NCBI RefSeq assembly: GCF_001625195.1
Contig: NC_054391.1
Coordinates: 6,211,157-6,275,156, forward strand
Source of the DNA: Drechmeria coniospora
Lineage: Eukaryota; Ascomycota; Sordariomycetes; Hypocreales; Ophiocordycipitaceae
DNA: 64,000 bases
Direction of reading: 5' to 3'
This document shows, one piece after another, positions 23,101 through 34,073 of the stretch. The stretch's first letter is position 1. Each line of letters starts with the position of its first letter. The translations under genes were made by a program, and so were the position numbers. Below the pieces are notes generated by a model that saw nothing but the letters and a program-made list of their open reading frames with translations, was not told the origin of the DNA and ran no database searches.

Positions 23101-23755
23101 AAGCAAAGGCAACGAAAAGGCGACCAAGGCTGACATGCTGAGCCGTCTCTTCAACGCGGCGCTGGCGACGTCGCAGTTTGATCTGGCCCACACTACTCTG
23201 CTGTCCATCGATAGCGAGCCGTTGCGGCACTCTGGGCTGCGAAGACTTGTCGACAGGATGTGCGAGACGTATCACAACACTGAGCTTGTGTCGCTGCCGT
23301 TTCCCGGCATGCAGCAGGAAGTGGACGCTCTCCTGACGCAACGATGCCGAAGCTCGATGGACGCCGTCGATGGGCTCCCATATCACCAAGTGCTGTACTC
23401 GTGGCGGATAAAGCGCAACAACTACCGAGGCGCCGCCACAGTTCTCCTAGACCATATCCAGAAGCTGAAGCAGGCGGGCGAAGGCGACAGGAGTTCCGGA
23501 GAAGATGTGCTCGACACGCCGGTGACGAGGCAGTACCTGCTGCTCATCAACGCCCTCAGCTGCGTAGATGCCAAGCAAGCGTGGATATTCGACGAAGGGT
23601 TGCCGAGCGTCGATTCGAGCGCAGACGGTGCGAAACGAAAAGTGGTGTCGCTGGCGGACGTTCGGAAGCAGTACCAGGACGAGCTGGATCGGATTGTCGC
23701 CATCCAAAATAACCAGTTTGGGTTCGAGGCCGACGACATGATGGAGATTGCCTAG
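20130..23755 (+). CDS. NUP120: Nucleoporin Nup120/Nup160 (Y-complex scaffold)
   Basis: Structural member of the Nup84/Nup107 Y-complex of the nuclear pore. Exons are 20130-20766, 20829-22862 and 22914-23755. Introns are 20767-20828 (gtgagt...tgtag) and 22863-22913 (gtaggt...gcag). The product is 1,170 aa, within the fungal range. The N-terminal half carries the beta-propeller (GVAFADPEEHDALC-like blades, CLDHRMRIWNVDDGHIL, ATYSPIGPGEFKFWKI), followed by an alpha-helical region ending near FGFEADDMMEIA. FNVQGWAQNLRSLLPF and TSFGLENCLFAITVCLDH resemble fungal Nup120/160. It converges with VPS26, leaving about 300 bp between stops. Confidence 0.85.
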
Positions 23756-24052
23756 GGAGCAGCGACGTATTCGTAGCGAATCATCCTCTCCCCCACCACC
23801 GCCGGCAGGAGCATGGATGGGAAATTGGGGGGTGCGTTCGATACCTCAGGGAGTATTGGTGCCGGGACACGTAACGGAAATTGGCCACGATGGGTGTTTT
23901 TGTCTTGCGTGTTTTGAGATGTCTACGCTACTGCTATCAAAACGATACAACAACTACTTGCCTTTGCCGAAATCCGAAACGCCGAACCTTATGCTAGATA
24001 AAGTGGACATCAAATGACTATGAACAAGAAAAGGATGGTGGCGGAGACGACC

Positions 24053-25101
24053 TTAGCCCTGAGCGGCGGCGGCGGCGAATTTGCTCTCGTTGGCGGCCGG
24101 TATGGATTGAATCCCAGACTCGGGAGCTTGTATCGCGTCCGCTGTTTGGCGGAAGAGAATGATTTCTGATTGCTTGAAATAGCGGCGAGCATCTGGAGGC
24201 GTCAACGCGTGCCCATGGTCGGGCCGAAAGGGGTAGGGGGGTGAGAAACGGAAGGGGTTCGGGTCATACCTTCATCGATGAGCACCAGGCTGAGATAGTA
24301 TCTTGTGGAAAACTTCTTGTTGACGTCGCGGAAGGTGGGCGTCAGGTCGAAGCCGCCGAGGAAGAGTCGGATGGGGATCGTCTCGCCGCGCGAGGGCGAG
24401 CCGTCCATGATCTCGAAACGAACAAGGGTCTCGCTCTCGTTGTACTGGTTCGGGGCGGCACCGGTGGTCTCGCGCCGGATGATGGACAGCTCCATGTGCT
24501 TGATCTTGAGGCGGACGAGCAGAAAGTAGATGCGGCCGACGATGACGTCCTTGAGGTGGTACTTGCTCTTGCTGTACTCAAACTCGATGTGCAGGCAGTC
24601 TTCGATACCGACGTCCATCTTGATGCTGCTGTTCATCTCGGGAGGGATGCGGTAGCTGTAGACCCAGATGTCCTTTTCACGAATGACATCAGCCATTCGA
24701 CGCGAGACGGTGACGCGGACAAAGTAGCGCAGCTTGACGTTGATGCCGTTGTAGGACTCGTACTGCTTCTCGACGTTCTTGAAGTTGAAGTCGAACGTCT
24801 GCGGGTGCTGCAGCTCCCCGGGAGCGGCGAGCTCCTGGTTGAGGGAGAGGAACTCGTAGTGGTTGCCGCGGTCGAAGAACATCTCGATGGTGCCGATGAA
24901 CTGGACCTTGATGCCTGTGTGCTCGAGCCGCTTGCCATCCTTGGGACGGACGGTGATGGCACCCTTGACGGACTCGCCATCCATGTAGAGAGGCGCCTTT
25001 TCGCGGCGGTTCTTGTCGAGCTTGACGTCGACCATGGACCGGTCGTCGGCATCCTCGAGAACGATGTCGATGTCGACGGGGGTGGAGAAGAAGTACGACA
25101 T
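24053..25101 (-). CDS. VPS26: Retromer subunit VPS26
   Basis: Arrestin-fold subunit of the retromer cargo-recognition trimer (Vps26-Vps29-Vps35), which recycles receptors from endosome to Golgi. Exon 1 is 24270-25101 and exon 2 is 24053-24192. The intron 24193-24269 starts gtatga and ends ctccag. The product is 323 aa. Hallmarks are MSYFFSTPVDIDIVLEDADD, GIKVQFIGTIEMFFDRGNHYEF, KYHLKDVIVGRIYFLLVRLKIKHMEL and GETIPIRLFL. The splice joins VLIDE to DARRYFKQSEIILFR, the conserved C-terminal strand of Vps26. Most of exon 1 is one uninterrupted frame. Confidence 0.96.
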
Positions 25102-25439
25102 GATGGAGAAGACTGTGTCACGGCAAGCTGAGCCGTCGACAGCCGGTATCGCGAGTGACGGGCGAGGACTGGGACGGGGAGAATAGAGGAGCGGGTTGAG
25201 GGTTGTGCTTGTTGACCTTTTGGCGCTGATGCTGGCGCTGACGTATCGCCACTACTTGGTATTAGCAGGCAGGTATAGGACTAGGCATGGGAAGTCACTG
25301 GAGCAGCTGGTGCCGCTCGTGCGAGGAAGCTGCCCATTCGCGGGTGCTTGCTCGTGGTGGGGTGCGGTAGTTACTTTGATGGACGGAGAAAGTACTTGTC
25401 CGTTGTAACTCCCTGCTCCATCTTGTACTCTCTAATACT
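25102..25439. promoter_or_regulatory. VPS26 promoter and leader region
   Basis: About 340 bp upstream of the VPS26 ATG, before the GTAC island. No gene is visible; promoter function is inferred only from position. Confidence 0.35.
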
Positions 25440-25985
25440 TACTGCACAAGTAGTTGTATACAGTACTTACAGTACATGTACTTAAGTAAGTACAAGTATG
25501 TACGGAGTACTTGAATTACATGCATTACTGTACAGAGTCTCCGGTATTACTCCGTGCGTGCACCGAAACTCCGTAATACAACTACTTAAGTAAGTACTGT
25601 ATGTACATGTAATATTACAGTACCAATATCCGAATCGAGACCGTCAGCACCTGTGCGCTTTCGAGTAGTTGGAGAAGTACTCGGTACTTGCAAACACGAC
25701 GTCGAATCCGTTCAAACGTATGTAGGTGTACATGAATACTCCAACATGTACTTGAAGCATAATACAGCAAGGCAGCAGATCACAAACATCACGCAGGGAC
25801 GCTGCTTGTCAAATAATAAAAAGAGAGGCAAACAGGTCAATTACAAGTGCTAGCAATGCGAGGATGAGATGCATACGGTAAGTACTTAATTACGGAGTAC
25901 GTTCAAGAAATATACTTGAGTACGGAGTACGGAGAACTTACTCGCAAGTACGGATATACTTACTTTCTGTACATGACTGCATCAC
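25440..25985. repeat. GTAC-rich palindromic island
   Basis: Long runs of tacttaagtaagtac, acatgtac and cggagtac words, including gagtacggagtacgga near 25920. It lies between the divergent VPS26 and RPL9 genes. Confidence 0.75.
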
Positions 25986-26215
25986 ATGACTACTCACGCG
26001 GAATCTGCTGTACATCCGGACTACCCACCCTGGCGGACTCCACTCTCGAAAAAAATGAGGCAGATGCCGGCTCATCTTCGGCGGTAGCCGTTTGCCCTCA
26101 CGTGCAGCCAGCCCTAGAACTTTTCCGCCCACACGATTTCTCCAACAATTCCTCGTGATCGCCGCCGACGCCCAAAGTCAACCTCACCTCGACATTCAAC
26201 CAAAATACCGGCAGG

Positions 26216-27150
26216 ATGAAGTACATTCATTCTCAGGAGCTCCTTGACATTCCCGAGAATGGTATGTACAATTTTTTGCCCTCCCCGTCGAATCGTCCGG
26301 CGCCTCGAAAATCTGCTCCTCCGATCGCAACCCCCCCCTCAAACCAGAACTCGATGCCGATATATTGCCAGCGATGAACGGAGGAGAGCGCAGATTATTT
26401 TCGAGAATGTCCAGTGGTTGAGCGAGAACGCTGACAGAACTTGCTCGTGTAGTCAAGTTGGCCATCAAGTCCCGAATCGTCACCGTCGAGGGTCCCCGAG
26501 GTACGACGAACAGAGTCGACAGCGATACGCAACGAGGGGCAGTCTCTAACAGAAGAAAACCGCAGGCAAGCTGGTCAAGAACCTGAGCCACGTCGCCGTC
26601 AACTTCGGCCACCCCAAGAAGAACACGGTCTCGATCGAGATTCACCACGGTTCCCGAAAGGATGTCGCCACCCTGCGAACGGTCCGCTCCATCATCCACA
26701 ACATGATTGTCGGTGTCACAAAGGGCTTCAAGTACAAGATGCGATACGTCTACGCCCATTTCCCCATCAACGTCAACCTGGAAAAGAACAACGAGACGGG
26801 CCTGTGGGAGGTGGAGATCCGAAACTTCATCGGCGAGAAGATCGTCCGACGGGTAGTCATGGCCGAGGGCGTCGAGGCCGAGATCTCCAAGAACCAGAAG
26901 GATGAGCTCGTCCTGTTCGGCAACTCGCTGGAGAACGTGTCGCAAAGTGCCGCCGACATTCAGCAGATCTGCCGCGTCAGGAACAAGGATATCCGAAAGG
27001 TGCGGCTAGCTGCCCCACGATCCCCTTGGCCGACTCGTCGTCGGGGCCGTCACAAATGGGGGGGACCGAGAGCTTTTTTGCTGACTTGGCTTGTTCTAGT
27101 TTTTGGACGGTCTGTACGTTTCCGAGAAGGGCAACGTCGTCGAGGAGTAA
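26216..27150 (+). CDS. RPL9: 60S ribosomal protein L9 (uL6)
   Basis: Large-subunit ribosomal protein, cytosolic. Four exons: 26216-26261, 26453-26500, 26566-26999 and 27100-27150. Introns are 26262-26452 (gtatgt...gtag, 191 nt), 26501-26565 (gtacga...ctaac...gcag) and 27000-27099 (gtgcgg...ctag). The frame closes exactly at 192 aa, the family length. Conserved blocks are MKYIHSQELLDIPEN, KSRIVTVEGPRGKLVKNLSH, IEIHHGSRKDVATLRT and YKMRYVYAHFPINVN. The C-terminus joins DIRK to FLDGLYVSEKGNVVEE. A long first intron close to the start codon is common in fungal ribosomal protein genes. Confidence 0.96.
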
Positions 27151-28144
27151 ACGCGGGGATAACGGATATGTTTTCTTTTGCGTTTCTGGGTCTCGGGAGT
27201 GGCGAAGGTTCAACCATTTGCATGTCACGTAGCGAAAGGCTACCAAACAGAAACTTGTTAAAAAGTAAAGCGAGAATCTGTGCCCTCCGACCGAACACTC
27301 GTACCGAATGCGACCTGAGTCATGCCTGCCCGAATCCAGGGCCCGAGGTTGGAATTCCATCTGCAGGCGGAGGGGGTGAGTGGATGGGGCTACTACGGAG
27401 CTGTGTGAAAGGCGGCCTTGGCCGATGTCGATGTAAAAGTTGTCATCATCATCATTATACGGGAGTGAGTTTTCACTCCGAGAGCTAAGCTAGCTAATTC
27501 TCCCGTCTGCGTGCAGCAATATCGCTCATATGATGGCCGCCATGTCATATCGGCTTCAGCGGAAATCCGCTACGGCTCATGTGTTGATCGAACTCTCGTG
27601 TAATCATTTCGTGTCCCATGCCACCGAGGGACGGCGGGGGGGGGGGGGGTTGGCTTGCGCTTTCTGTCTTCCTTTGTCTCTTCTTTCGTCCTTGCTCCCT
27701 CCCTCTCTCACACTCACCTTCTCTCTCTCTCTCTCTTTCTCCCTCGTTCCTCGGGACAGTTTTAAGGTGGCAAACAGGGTCGAGGGAAAACGTATCCCTC
27801 TCCCTACATGCACAGCCACCATACTCTTTGTGCCGTCTGTTTCTGCTGCGCATGCGATGGGAGGGATAGGTGGAAGCAGGATGCGGACCGGCCATGACGC
27901 AACCTTGTCAGACTCTGATTTCGGCGCGCGTGCTCAAGGCTCTGTGGTCATGAGTGCGGGGTGTGTTGGTGTGGGGTGAGGTGGAGGTGTTCACGACTTG
28001 CGACTCTATCGAGGAGCACTGCTAGGGCCGTCTCGAAGGGGCGCGCGAGTGTTGGGATCTGCCGGCCCGACTGTCGCCTGTGCGGCGGCTATAGTTTGTT
28101 CGGCGGTCAGAGCTGGAGCTCGCCGCTGTGATTGTCCGTCAGAA
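27151..28144. other. Convergent intergenic region with G run and CT microsatellite
   Basis: About 1 kb between the RPL9 stop and the stop of the minus-strand membrane-protein gene. It holds a G run near 27637-27650 and a CT-rich microsatellite (about 27719-27746). Frames through it are low-complexity artefacts. I see no gene. Confidence 0.45.
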
Positions 28145-29215
28145 TCAGGCTTGCACGGTTCGCTGGATCGTGGGCGAGGACTTACTGGGACTGGTAACGT
28201 CGGTGTAGGAGAGGTACGAGTCGCTGTAGCGCGAGGACATGTCCTTCCGAGCAGGCTTCTTCTTGTCCGACTTGAGATTCAGGAGGGCGAGGAGCGTGGC
28301 GGCGACGCCGGCGAGGCCAAGCCACCACTTGCCGTCGGATTTCTTCTCCCGGCGGTAGCCCGCGGACGAAGGACGGCTGCTACTGCCGACCCAGCCGCTG
28401 TGACGGTCCCTACGCGAGTAGGCCGAGGGCACGCGGCTTCCGTGGCGCGAGTACCGCTCCTCGGTCACCTCGACGCGCTCCCGCCTCTCCTCCTTCTTGT
28501 CGGCGCCGCCGAAGAGGGCGTTCCAGAGGCCTCGAGCGACGCAGCAGAAGCAGAGCAGGAGCAAAAGGCCGATGCCGGCGAGGGTGCCGATGACGATGCC
28601 GGCGATGGCACCTGGGCTGAGAGCTCGGCGATTGCTGCCGCCGTCGGCACCAACGGCGGTGCCGTCGCCGGTGCTCGTCGCCGTCGCCGTGCTGGGACCT
28701 CTCCCGATGACGGTGGTGGTGCCGGTGACGCGAAAGGGGGCCGAGTAGCGGGTGGCAATCTGGCCGTCGTGGGTGACTATGACGGCGCTGGGTTCGGCGT
28801 AGCCAGGTCGGATGGAGCACTGGCCCTTGAAGGCGCAGGTTTGCCATCCGGCGCAGCAGATGGAGCCGCAGGCCTCCTGCTCGGCACCCTGGGGCACGCA
28901 GTCGACGCCGGCCGTGGGCAGCGGCGCGGGGTTCCAGTTTGTCATGTAGGTGCTCGTAAAGGTCCTCGTCTCGGTCCAGGTGGTGGTGTAGGGACCGTAG
29001 CCGGCGCCGACGCAGGTGGCCACATTGTTCGCGAGCGTCGTGCAGACCTCGTTGGCGTTGCAGCAGAACTGACTGTCGGCGCCGCAGTAGGCGGAGCATC
29101 CGCGACGGACGAGCAGGGAGAAGCCGGCATCGTACCACTCGCTTCTTGGGTATGGCGATGCCGAGACGAGAGCGGCGAGGGCGAGGGTGAGGAAGGCGGG
29201 ACGAGGTCGCCGCAT
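28145..29215 (-). CDS. Cys-rich secreted, single-pass membrane protein of unknown function
   Basis: Not assigned to a named family. Starting at the ATG at 29215 the product is 356 aa, single exon. It opens with a signal peptide (MRRPRPAFLTLALAALVSAS). The outer part has two Cys clusters: CSAYCGADSQFCCNANEVC followed by C, and CVPQGAEQEACGSICCAGW followed by two more C. A Thr/Ser-rich stretch follows, then a strong membrane segment (PGAIAGIVIGTLAGIGLLLL plus LCFCC). The inner tail is basic and Ser/Arg-rich with a second hydrophobic patch (KWWLGLAGVAATLLALL). The layout suggests a cell-surface or wall-facing sensor or adhesin-like protein, but that is inference. An upstream in-frame extension lacks a better signal peptide, so the start at 29215 is preferred. 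Confidence 0.75.
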   Translation of the reverse strand: MRRPRPAFLTLALAALVSASPYPRSEWYDAGFSLLVRRGCSAYCGADSQFCCNANEVCTTLANNVATCVGAGYGPYTTTWTETRTFTSTYMTNWNPAPLPTAGVDCVPQGAEQEACGSICCAGWQTCAFKGQCSIRPGYAEPSAVIVTHDGQIATRYSAPFRVTGTTTVIGRGPSTATATSTGDGTAVGADGGSNRRALSPGAIAGIVIGTLAGIGLLLLLCFCCVARGLWNALFGGADKKEERRERVEVTEERYSRHGSRVPSAYSRRDRHSGWVGSSSRPSSAGYRREKKSDGKWWLGLAGVAATLLALLNLKSDKKKPARKDMSSRYSDSYLSYTDVTSPSKSSPTIQRTVQA

Positions 29216-30429
29216 GGCGCGCGGCCGAATCGTGACGGACGGGAGATGTTCTCCGTCGGCCCAGCTCCCCGTTGCCCGTTTGGTCGCCACTCTCGCGCCA
29301 CGAGGTGGTCGTCGGCTTGGAATGCGGGAGGAGACGGGAGGCACAGGCGGATCAGCACCCCGGCCCGATCGACGATGGTTCGGATCCAGGTTGACCGCTT
29401 CGCCGAGCGATGGAGTGCAATGGTTTGAAGCAGGTAGTTAAGTCGTATGATGCTTCCATGCAGCGTCTCGCAGCGTCTGGCGGCGTCTGGCGGCGTCTTG
29501 CAGGGAGAGGTGACGGTTGGAGAGAGGCGGAAAAGAAAAAAAACGGGTTTGTGTTCAGATGCACGATGGTAGGAAGTCACGGGGCTGCATGAGGGTGAAC
29601 CATTTTTACGCAAGCTACCTGTCGTTGCTGCAGCTGCAACGCTGCTGGCCGGGGCAGGATTCCCCCCCCAACCTCCTCCGATGACGGGACAACACTCGGC
29701 TACGAACACGAACCCCAGCCCCTCCATTTCAGCAAGACTTTTTCGGTCGGCATCGGCAACGTCTTGCACGGAACAGGTTCCGACGAAAGCATGCCTACAT
29801 GCACTCTGCGGGTTGGCGCGAGAGCCATCTCTCGTCCTTTCATCGGCCTCCTTCTTCGTTCTCACTCGGCCGGTCCAGCATTTGGGCAACGGTGACGTGA
29901 AAGCAGATGGCGAAATCAGACGAGCTCGACTAAACGCATGTCAAGCTAGCTGCGTGTTGATGTTTTCCGGCCCTAGTGCTTTCCCGGGTGCCATGATGCC
30001 TATTCCAAGGTGCGCGAGTAAGGGACTCTACCGCCGTCATTCGAGAGGAAGACGGTAGCAGGGGACACTCGGCGATATTCATTGGTGAAGCGTAGGGTTC
30101 ACGCTCATGTAAACAAAGCTTCCCGAGGCTAGCGAGGTGGGTTGGCCAGCGTCCGGTCGCCATCAAAGGGTCGATCGACTTCAATCGCATGATTGGCGCA
30201 CATTTCCTGCTCATCGTTGCGCTTGTTATACATGACACCTACAGTGCATACACCTACTTACAAGCACAAGCACTGCTATTCCGTACGGTATTACTCGTCA
30301 GTGCAGATATTGATGGACGTCTGCAGGCTTAGAGGAGCCCTGAGGTGGCCAGCAACAGGGGTCCAGCGTAGTGGATCCTGGGGGTGGCCCGGCAACCCGA
30401 GCCAGCAAGCAGCGGTCCCCATTCTACCA
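29216..30429. other. Intergenic region upstream of the membrane-protein gene
   Basis: About 1.2 kb containing the promoter of the minus-strand gene and a small tandem repeat at 29460-29503. Long frames here on either strand are low-complexity or antisense artefacts. No gene is supported. Confidence 0.4.
29460..29503. repeat. Short tandem repeat (about 11-bp unit, roughly 4 imperfect copies)
   Basis: Imperfect repeats of cgcagcgtctgg / cggcgtctgg upstream of the membrane-protein gene. Confidence 0.6.
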
Positions 30430-30960
30430 AAGTGCAGTGCATCGGTACATGTACTTGGGTACTGGGTACGCAGGACACCCTGTACATGAAGACGTAGACG
30501 TACATGTAGTATGTACATGTGCATGTAAGTGCAGTACTGTACATGAACGCTTCTGTACACCTACAGTAGCGCGAACTAGTGAGCGTCCCAGTGGAAATCC
30601 CCATCTGAGTTCTGGACGCATCGTGCCTATTCGTCCCTACCAAGTTGTATCTACCGTAACTATTAACCTACCTAGTATAACTGTAGGTAGTATTACCCAT
30701 CGTAGTACGGAGTACATGTGCTTTGAGTACTAAGAACCTAAGTACTAAGTATTACTAGGTATGGAGCGAGCACTTGTACACCCATACAATCCGATGCTGG
30801 TTGGAGGTCGTGGGTGCCCCGCCGGCATTGCCTCGGGTAAATGGCTCAATCGTAAGTACTTACTCTGTACTTACATACTGTAAGTAAGTATATAATAGTA
30901 TGTGCGCCGAGTTCTCGAATTGGGGTACTCTGTAAGTACTCCATGCGCCTAAGAGGTACC
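30430..30960. repeat. GTAC-rich palindromic island
   Basis: Dense acatgtac, gtacttac, agtactaag and cggagtac words with no coding potential, upstream of the V-ATPase gene. Confidence 0.75.
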
Positions 30961-31069
30961 TTGCTGAGTTGTCAATCCGTCATTGTTGTCCTCTCGATGA
31001 ATTCTTGTCCTTGTCCATGGACTGTAGACGCCAAGTCATATCCGTGTGAAATATGGTCATTCAATTATC

Positions 31070-31285
31070 AGGGATACGGAGTACGAGCAGAGTACGGAGT
31101 AAATACTTTGTGGCACGAAAGGACAGAGCACGCACGCCACGACACATCGTCGGACAATGGTACGGAGTACTTGAATCAAGGTACTGTACGGAGTACCTCT
31201 AGGTACCTAGGTACCCAAGTATCTACCAGCCAGCTCTGTCTGGCCAAGCCAATCTTCGTAGTGGCACTCCGTACTTGGTTCATTC
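31070..31285. repeat. GTAC-rich palindromic island
   Basis: At least four tacggagta(c) elements (about 31076, 31092, 31160, 31188) plus ctaggtacctaggtac. It ends about 215 bp before the V-ATPase subunit H start codon. Confidence 0.75.
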
Positions 31286-31499
31286 GTGCTAGCTTGGGCT
31301 GTGACGCTCAATGCTTGCATCATCCTTGACCTCACCTCACCCAAAACACCTCCCTACCATCAGTCGCAGCAGCAAGCGCAGCAGCAACAGCAGCGGCAGA
31401 TTCGGCTTTCCTCACCGTCATCCCCCCCGCCCCCCCGCCCCCCTCCGCACATCCTCGCTCGGTCCGTTCGACGACCCGCTGCCGTCGTGCGCAGCCGCA

Positions 31500-33194
31500 A
31501 TGTCGCTCGACCCGCCGACCTACCTGGCCTCGCTGCAGAGCAACATCCGCCAACGGCCGATCCCTTGGGACGGTGCCGTCAGAGCGGGCACCCTGACGGA
31601 CGAGCAGTACGCCAAGATCCGTGCCGTCGACAAGGCCAAGAAGCTCGAGCAGCGCGTTCAGATTGTCGAGAAGGACGTCGATGGATACCGGCGCCTATTC
31701 GTCGGCGGTGGCCCCGGCCAGCCCAGCGTCTTGGAGACGGCGGGAAAGCACGCCAACGTCGTCCAGTACACCCTAGTTCTGCTGGCCGACCTGCTCGACG
31801 GTACGCTACGCTCCTCTCCGGCCCGCTCCGGGGACGCACGGGAGCAAGGGGAGGCGGTCCCGGCGAGACCGGATGCCAAACCCGTCCTCGCCTCCCTCGC
31901 CTCCCTCGCCATCCTCTCCCCCGTCCATCCTCGGCGTTTATATGATGGTGACGTCGAGTGCTGACCTGTTTCTTCCTCGGCGCTAGCCGTCCCGTCCCTT
32001 GCTTCGTCGCTTCTCGAAACGTCGGATGCCTATCAACATTTCTTGCCGCTGCTGCGCTCCAACACGACCGAGGATCCCATCCCCTTGCTCACCTCGCATG
32101 CCCTCATAACCCTCATGACCGTCTCGCGAGACGAGTCCGGCTCGACGCTGCGGGCCCTTCCCGTCATCCTCACCTACCTGTCCGGCCTCGCCAAGAGCAC
32201 CGACGCGGGGCTACAAGACATTGCCGTCCAAGAGTACTCGGCCCTGCTCTTCGGCCACGTCTCGCGCGACCATTTTTGGAAGCAGCGCAGCGAGACCGTC
32301 ACACCCCTCGTCGCCATCCTCCAGGCGGCCGCCGGCATCGGCGCTGAAGGCAACTCGGCCGCCAGCCTCTGGAGCGGCACCGCCAACCTTCGCGGCGGCG
32401 GCTTCGAAGGCTCCCTCGGCGGCGGCGTCGGCCTGCAGCTGCTCTACCACGTCCTGCTCGTCATCTGGCAGATGAGCTTCGAGGCCGAGGACATTGGCGA
32501 CGACCTGAACGAGTTCGTCCACACCACACCCCTGCCCCCGTGCGACGAAGAGCGGCGAGCGTGACTGACGACGGATGCCGACAGCGAGTACGACATTGTG
32601 CTGCTCTACACCCATCTGCTGCGCCTGTCGCCCAAGGAGAAGACGACGCGGCTGCTCGTGTCGACGCTGTACAACCTGCTGGAGAAGAACCAGCGATCGC
32701 TGCTGCCGACGGCCGTCCTCGCCCGCCTGCCCGCGCTGCTCGACAATCTCTCGAGCCGCCACCTGACGGACGCCGACCTTCTCGAGGACCTCGAGGCCTT
32801 GAAGGAGCTGCTGGACGAGTACACCAAGACGAAGACGACCTTTGACGAGTACGTCGCCGAGGTCCAGGCCGGCCACCTCCGCTGGTCGCCGCCGCATCGG
32901 AGCCAGGTGTTTTGGGCCGAGAACGCGCGCAAGATCCTCGAGTTTGAGAACGGCGAGATCCCCCGCAAGCTCGCCCACATCATGCAGCAGCCGTGGGACA
33001 ACGACAAGCAGGTGCTGGCCATTGCCTGCAACGACATTGGCTGCCTCGTCACCGAGGTGCCGGAGAAGCGGTACCAGTTGGAGAAGATTGGCCTGAAGAG
33101 GATGGTCATGCAGCTGATGCAGTCGGACGACGAGAACGTCCGGTGGGAGAGCCTGCGGGCGCTCGGCGGGTGGCTCAAGTACAGCTTCGAGTAG
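31500..33194 (+). CDS. VMA13: V-type proton ATPase subunit H (Vma13)
   Basis: Regulatory subunit of the V1 sector; it activates the assembled pump and inhibits free V1. Exons are 31500-31800, 31987-32512 and 32585-33194. Introns are 31801-31986 (gtacgc...gctag, 186 nt) and 32513-32584 (gttcgt...gacag). The frame closes at 478 aa, the usual fungal length. The N-terminal HEAT-like domain includes DPPTYLASLQSNIRQRPIPW and YQHFLPLLRSNTTEDPIPLL. The C-terminal domain includes LLRLSPKEKTTRLLVSTLYN, VFWAENARKI and ALGGWLKYSFE. The second donor is unusual (GTTCGT), but it is the site that restores the conserved join NDEYDIV. Confidence 0.95.
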
Positions 33195-34073
33195 AAGTAG
33201 CTCCAATCACCATTTTGATTCTTTGCAGCCCGAGCGGCCGGTACATGCCACCACGACGCGAGCGCACACGGCACCATCGATGTTGTCCTCGAGTACAGGG
33301 TAGGCTGTCACTTGGACACCTTGACGGGTGGTGCGCACACACTTTCGTGGGCCTGGGCGTACTCCATACTTGCAAGCAATTTTCGAAATGGTCTTCCATC
33401 TCGTAGCCTACTCGTGATTGTCTGTTGGCCAGGGCAGAACGACTGGAGGACGACAGTTGCACGAGATGGATAGTGGTTGACAGGACGGGGACGGAATTAT
33501 CATACAGTACATTTGCAGGTTTAAGCAAGTAAGGACAGTGCAGTGATTACAAGCGAGTGCGGAGTAAGTACCTGCTCATAGTGAGCATGTACTCATACTT
33601 ACGCACTCCGTGGGGAACGGAGTGCAGAAAGTACAAGTAGACTAACCAAGTATACTTGGTAACTTCGGCATGGAATCGACAGTCGTTTCGGTGGATAGCG
33701 CGCTTCGATATCGGAGCGCCCAAGACGCTAATTCGGCCGCGGATTACCGAAAAAGCCCCACAAGTGCTCCTCCTCGATCGAGTGAGCATTCAACCGACCG
33801 CCAGAAGCTCGACATCGCCGGTGAGTCCAAGGCGGTGCACTGAAGAAACCCTCTGCCGTCCCTCCTCCCGCGGCCTGCCCATCGTTACCTTTTCTCCCAT
33901 CCCATCCCTCTTCCCCCCCAACCTTCGCCCTCGCCACCACGTCCCCATCCTCCCTCCCTCCCTCGTCTCCGCCGATCGATCAATCAGCGCAGTGGTAGTT
34001 GATCCCGTCGACTGATCCTCGAGCCGCACCAACCACCCGCCCGAGGCCGACCGACGCAGGAACCGACGGCGAG
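33195..34073. other. Intergenic region VMA13 to GCV1, with a small GTAC cluster
   Basis: About 880 bp. A short GTAC-type cluster lies at about 33540-33660. The 3' portion is pyrimidine-rich and presumably the GCV1 promoter and leader. No gene or RNA is supported. Confidence 0.45.

Noticed and set aside
26262..26452. Possible box C/D snoRNA in RPL9 intron 1
   Set aside because: A GATGA string and a CTGA string about 70 nt apart exist, but box C is imperfect and no terminal stem is visible.
27998..29428. 476-codon plus-strand frame
   Set aside because: Antisense of the GC-rich Cys-rich membrane-protein gene; Gly/Ala/Arg composition only.
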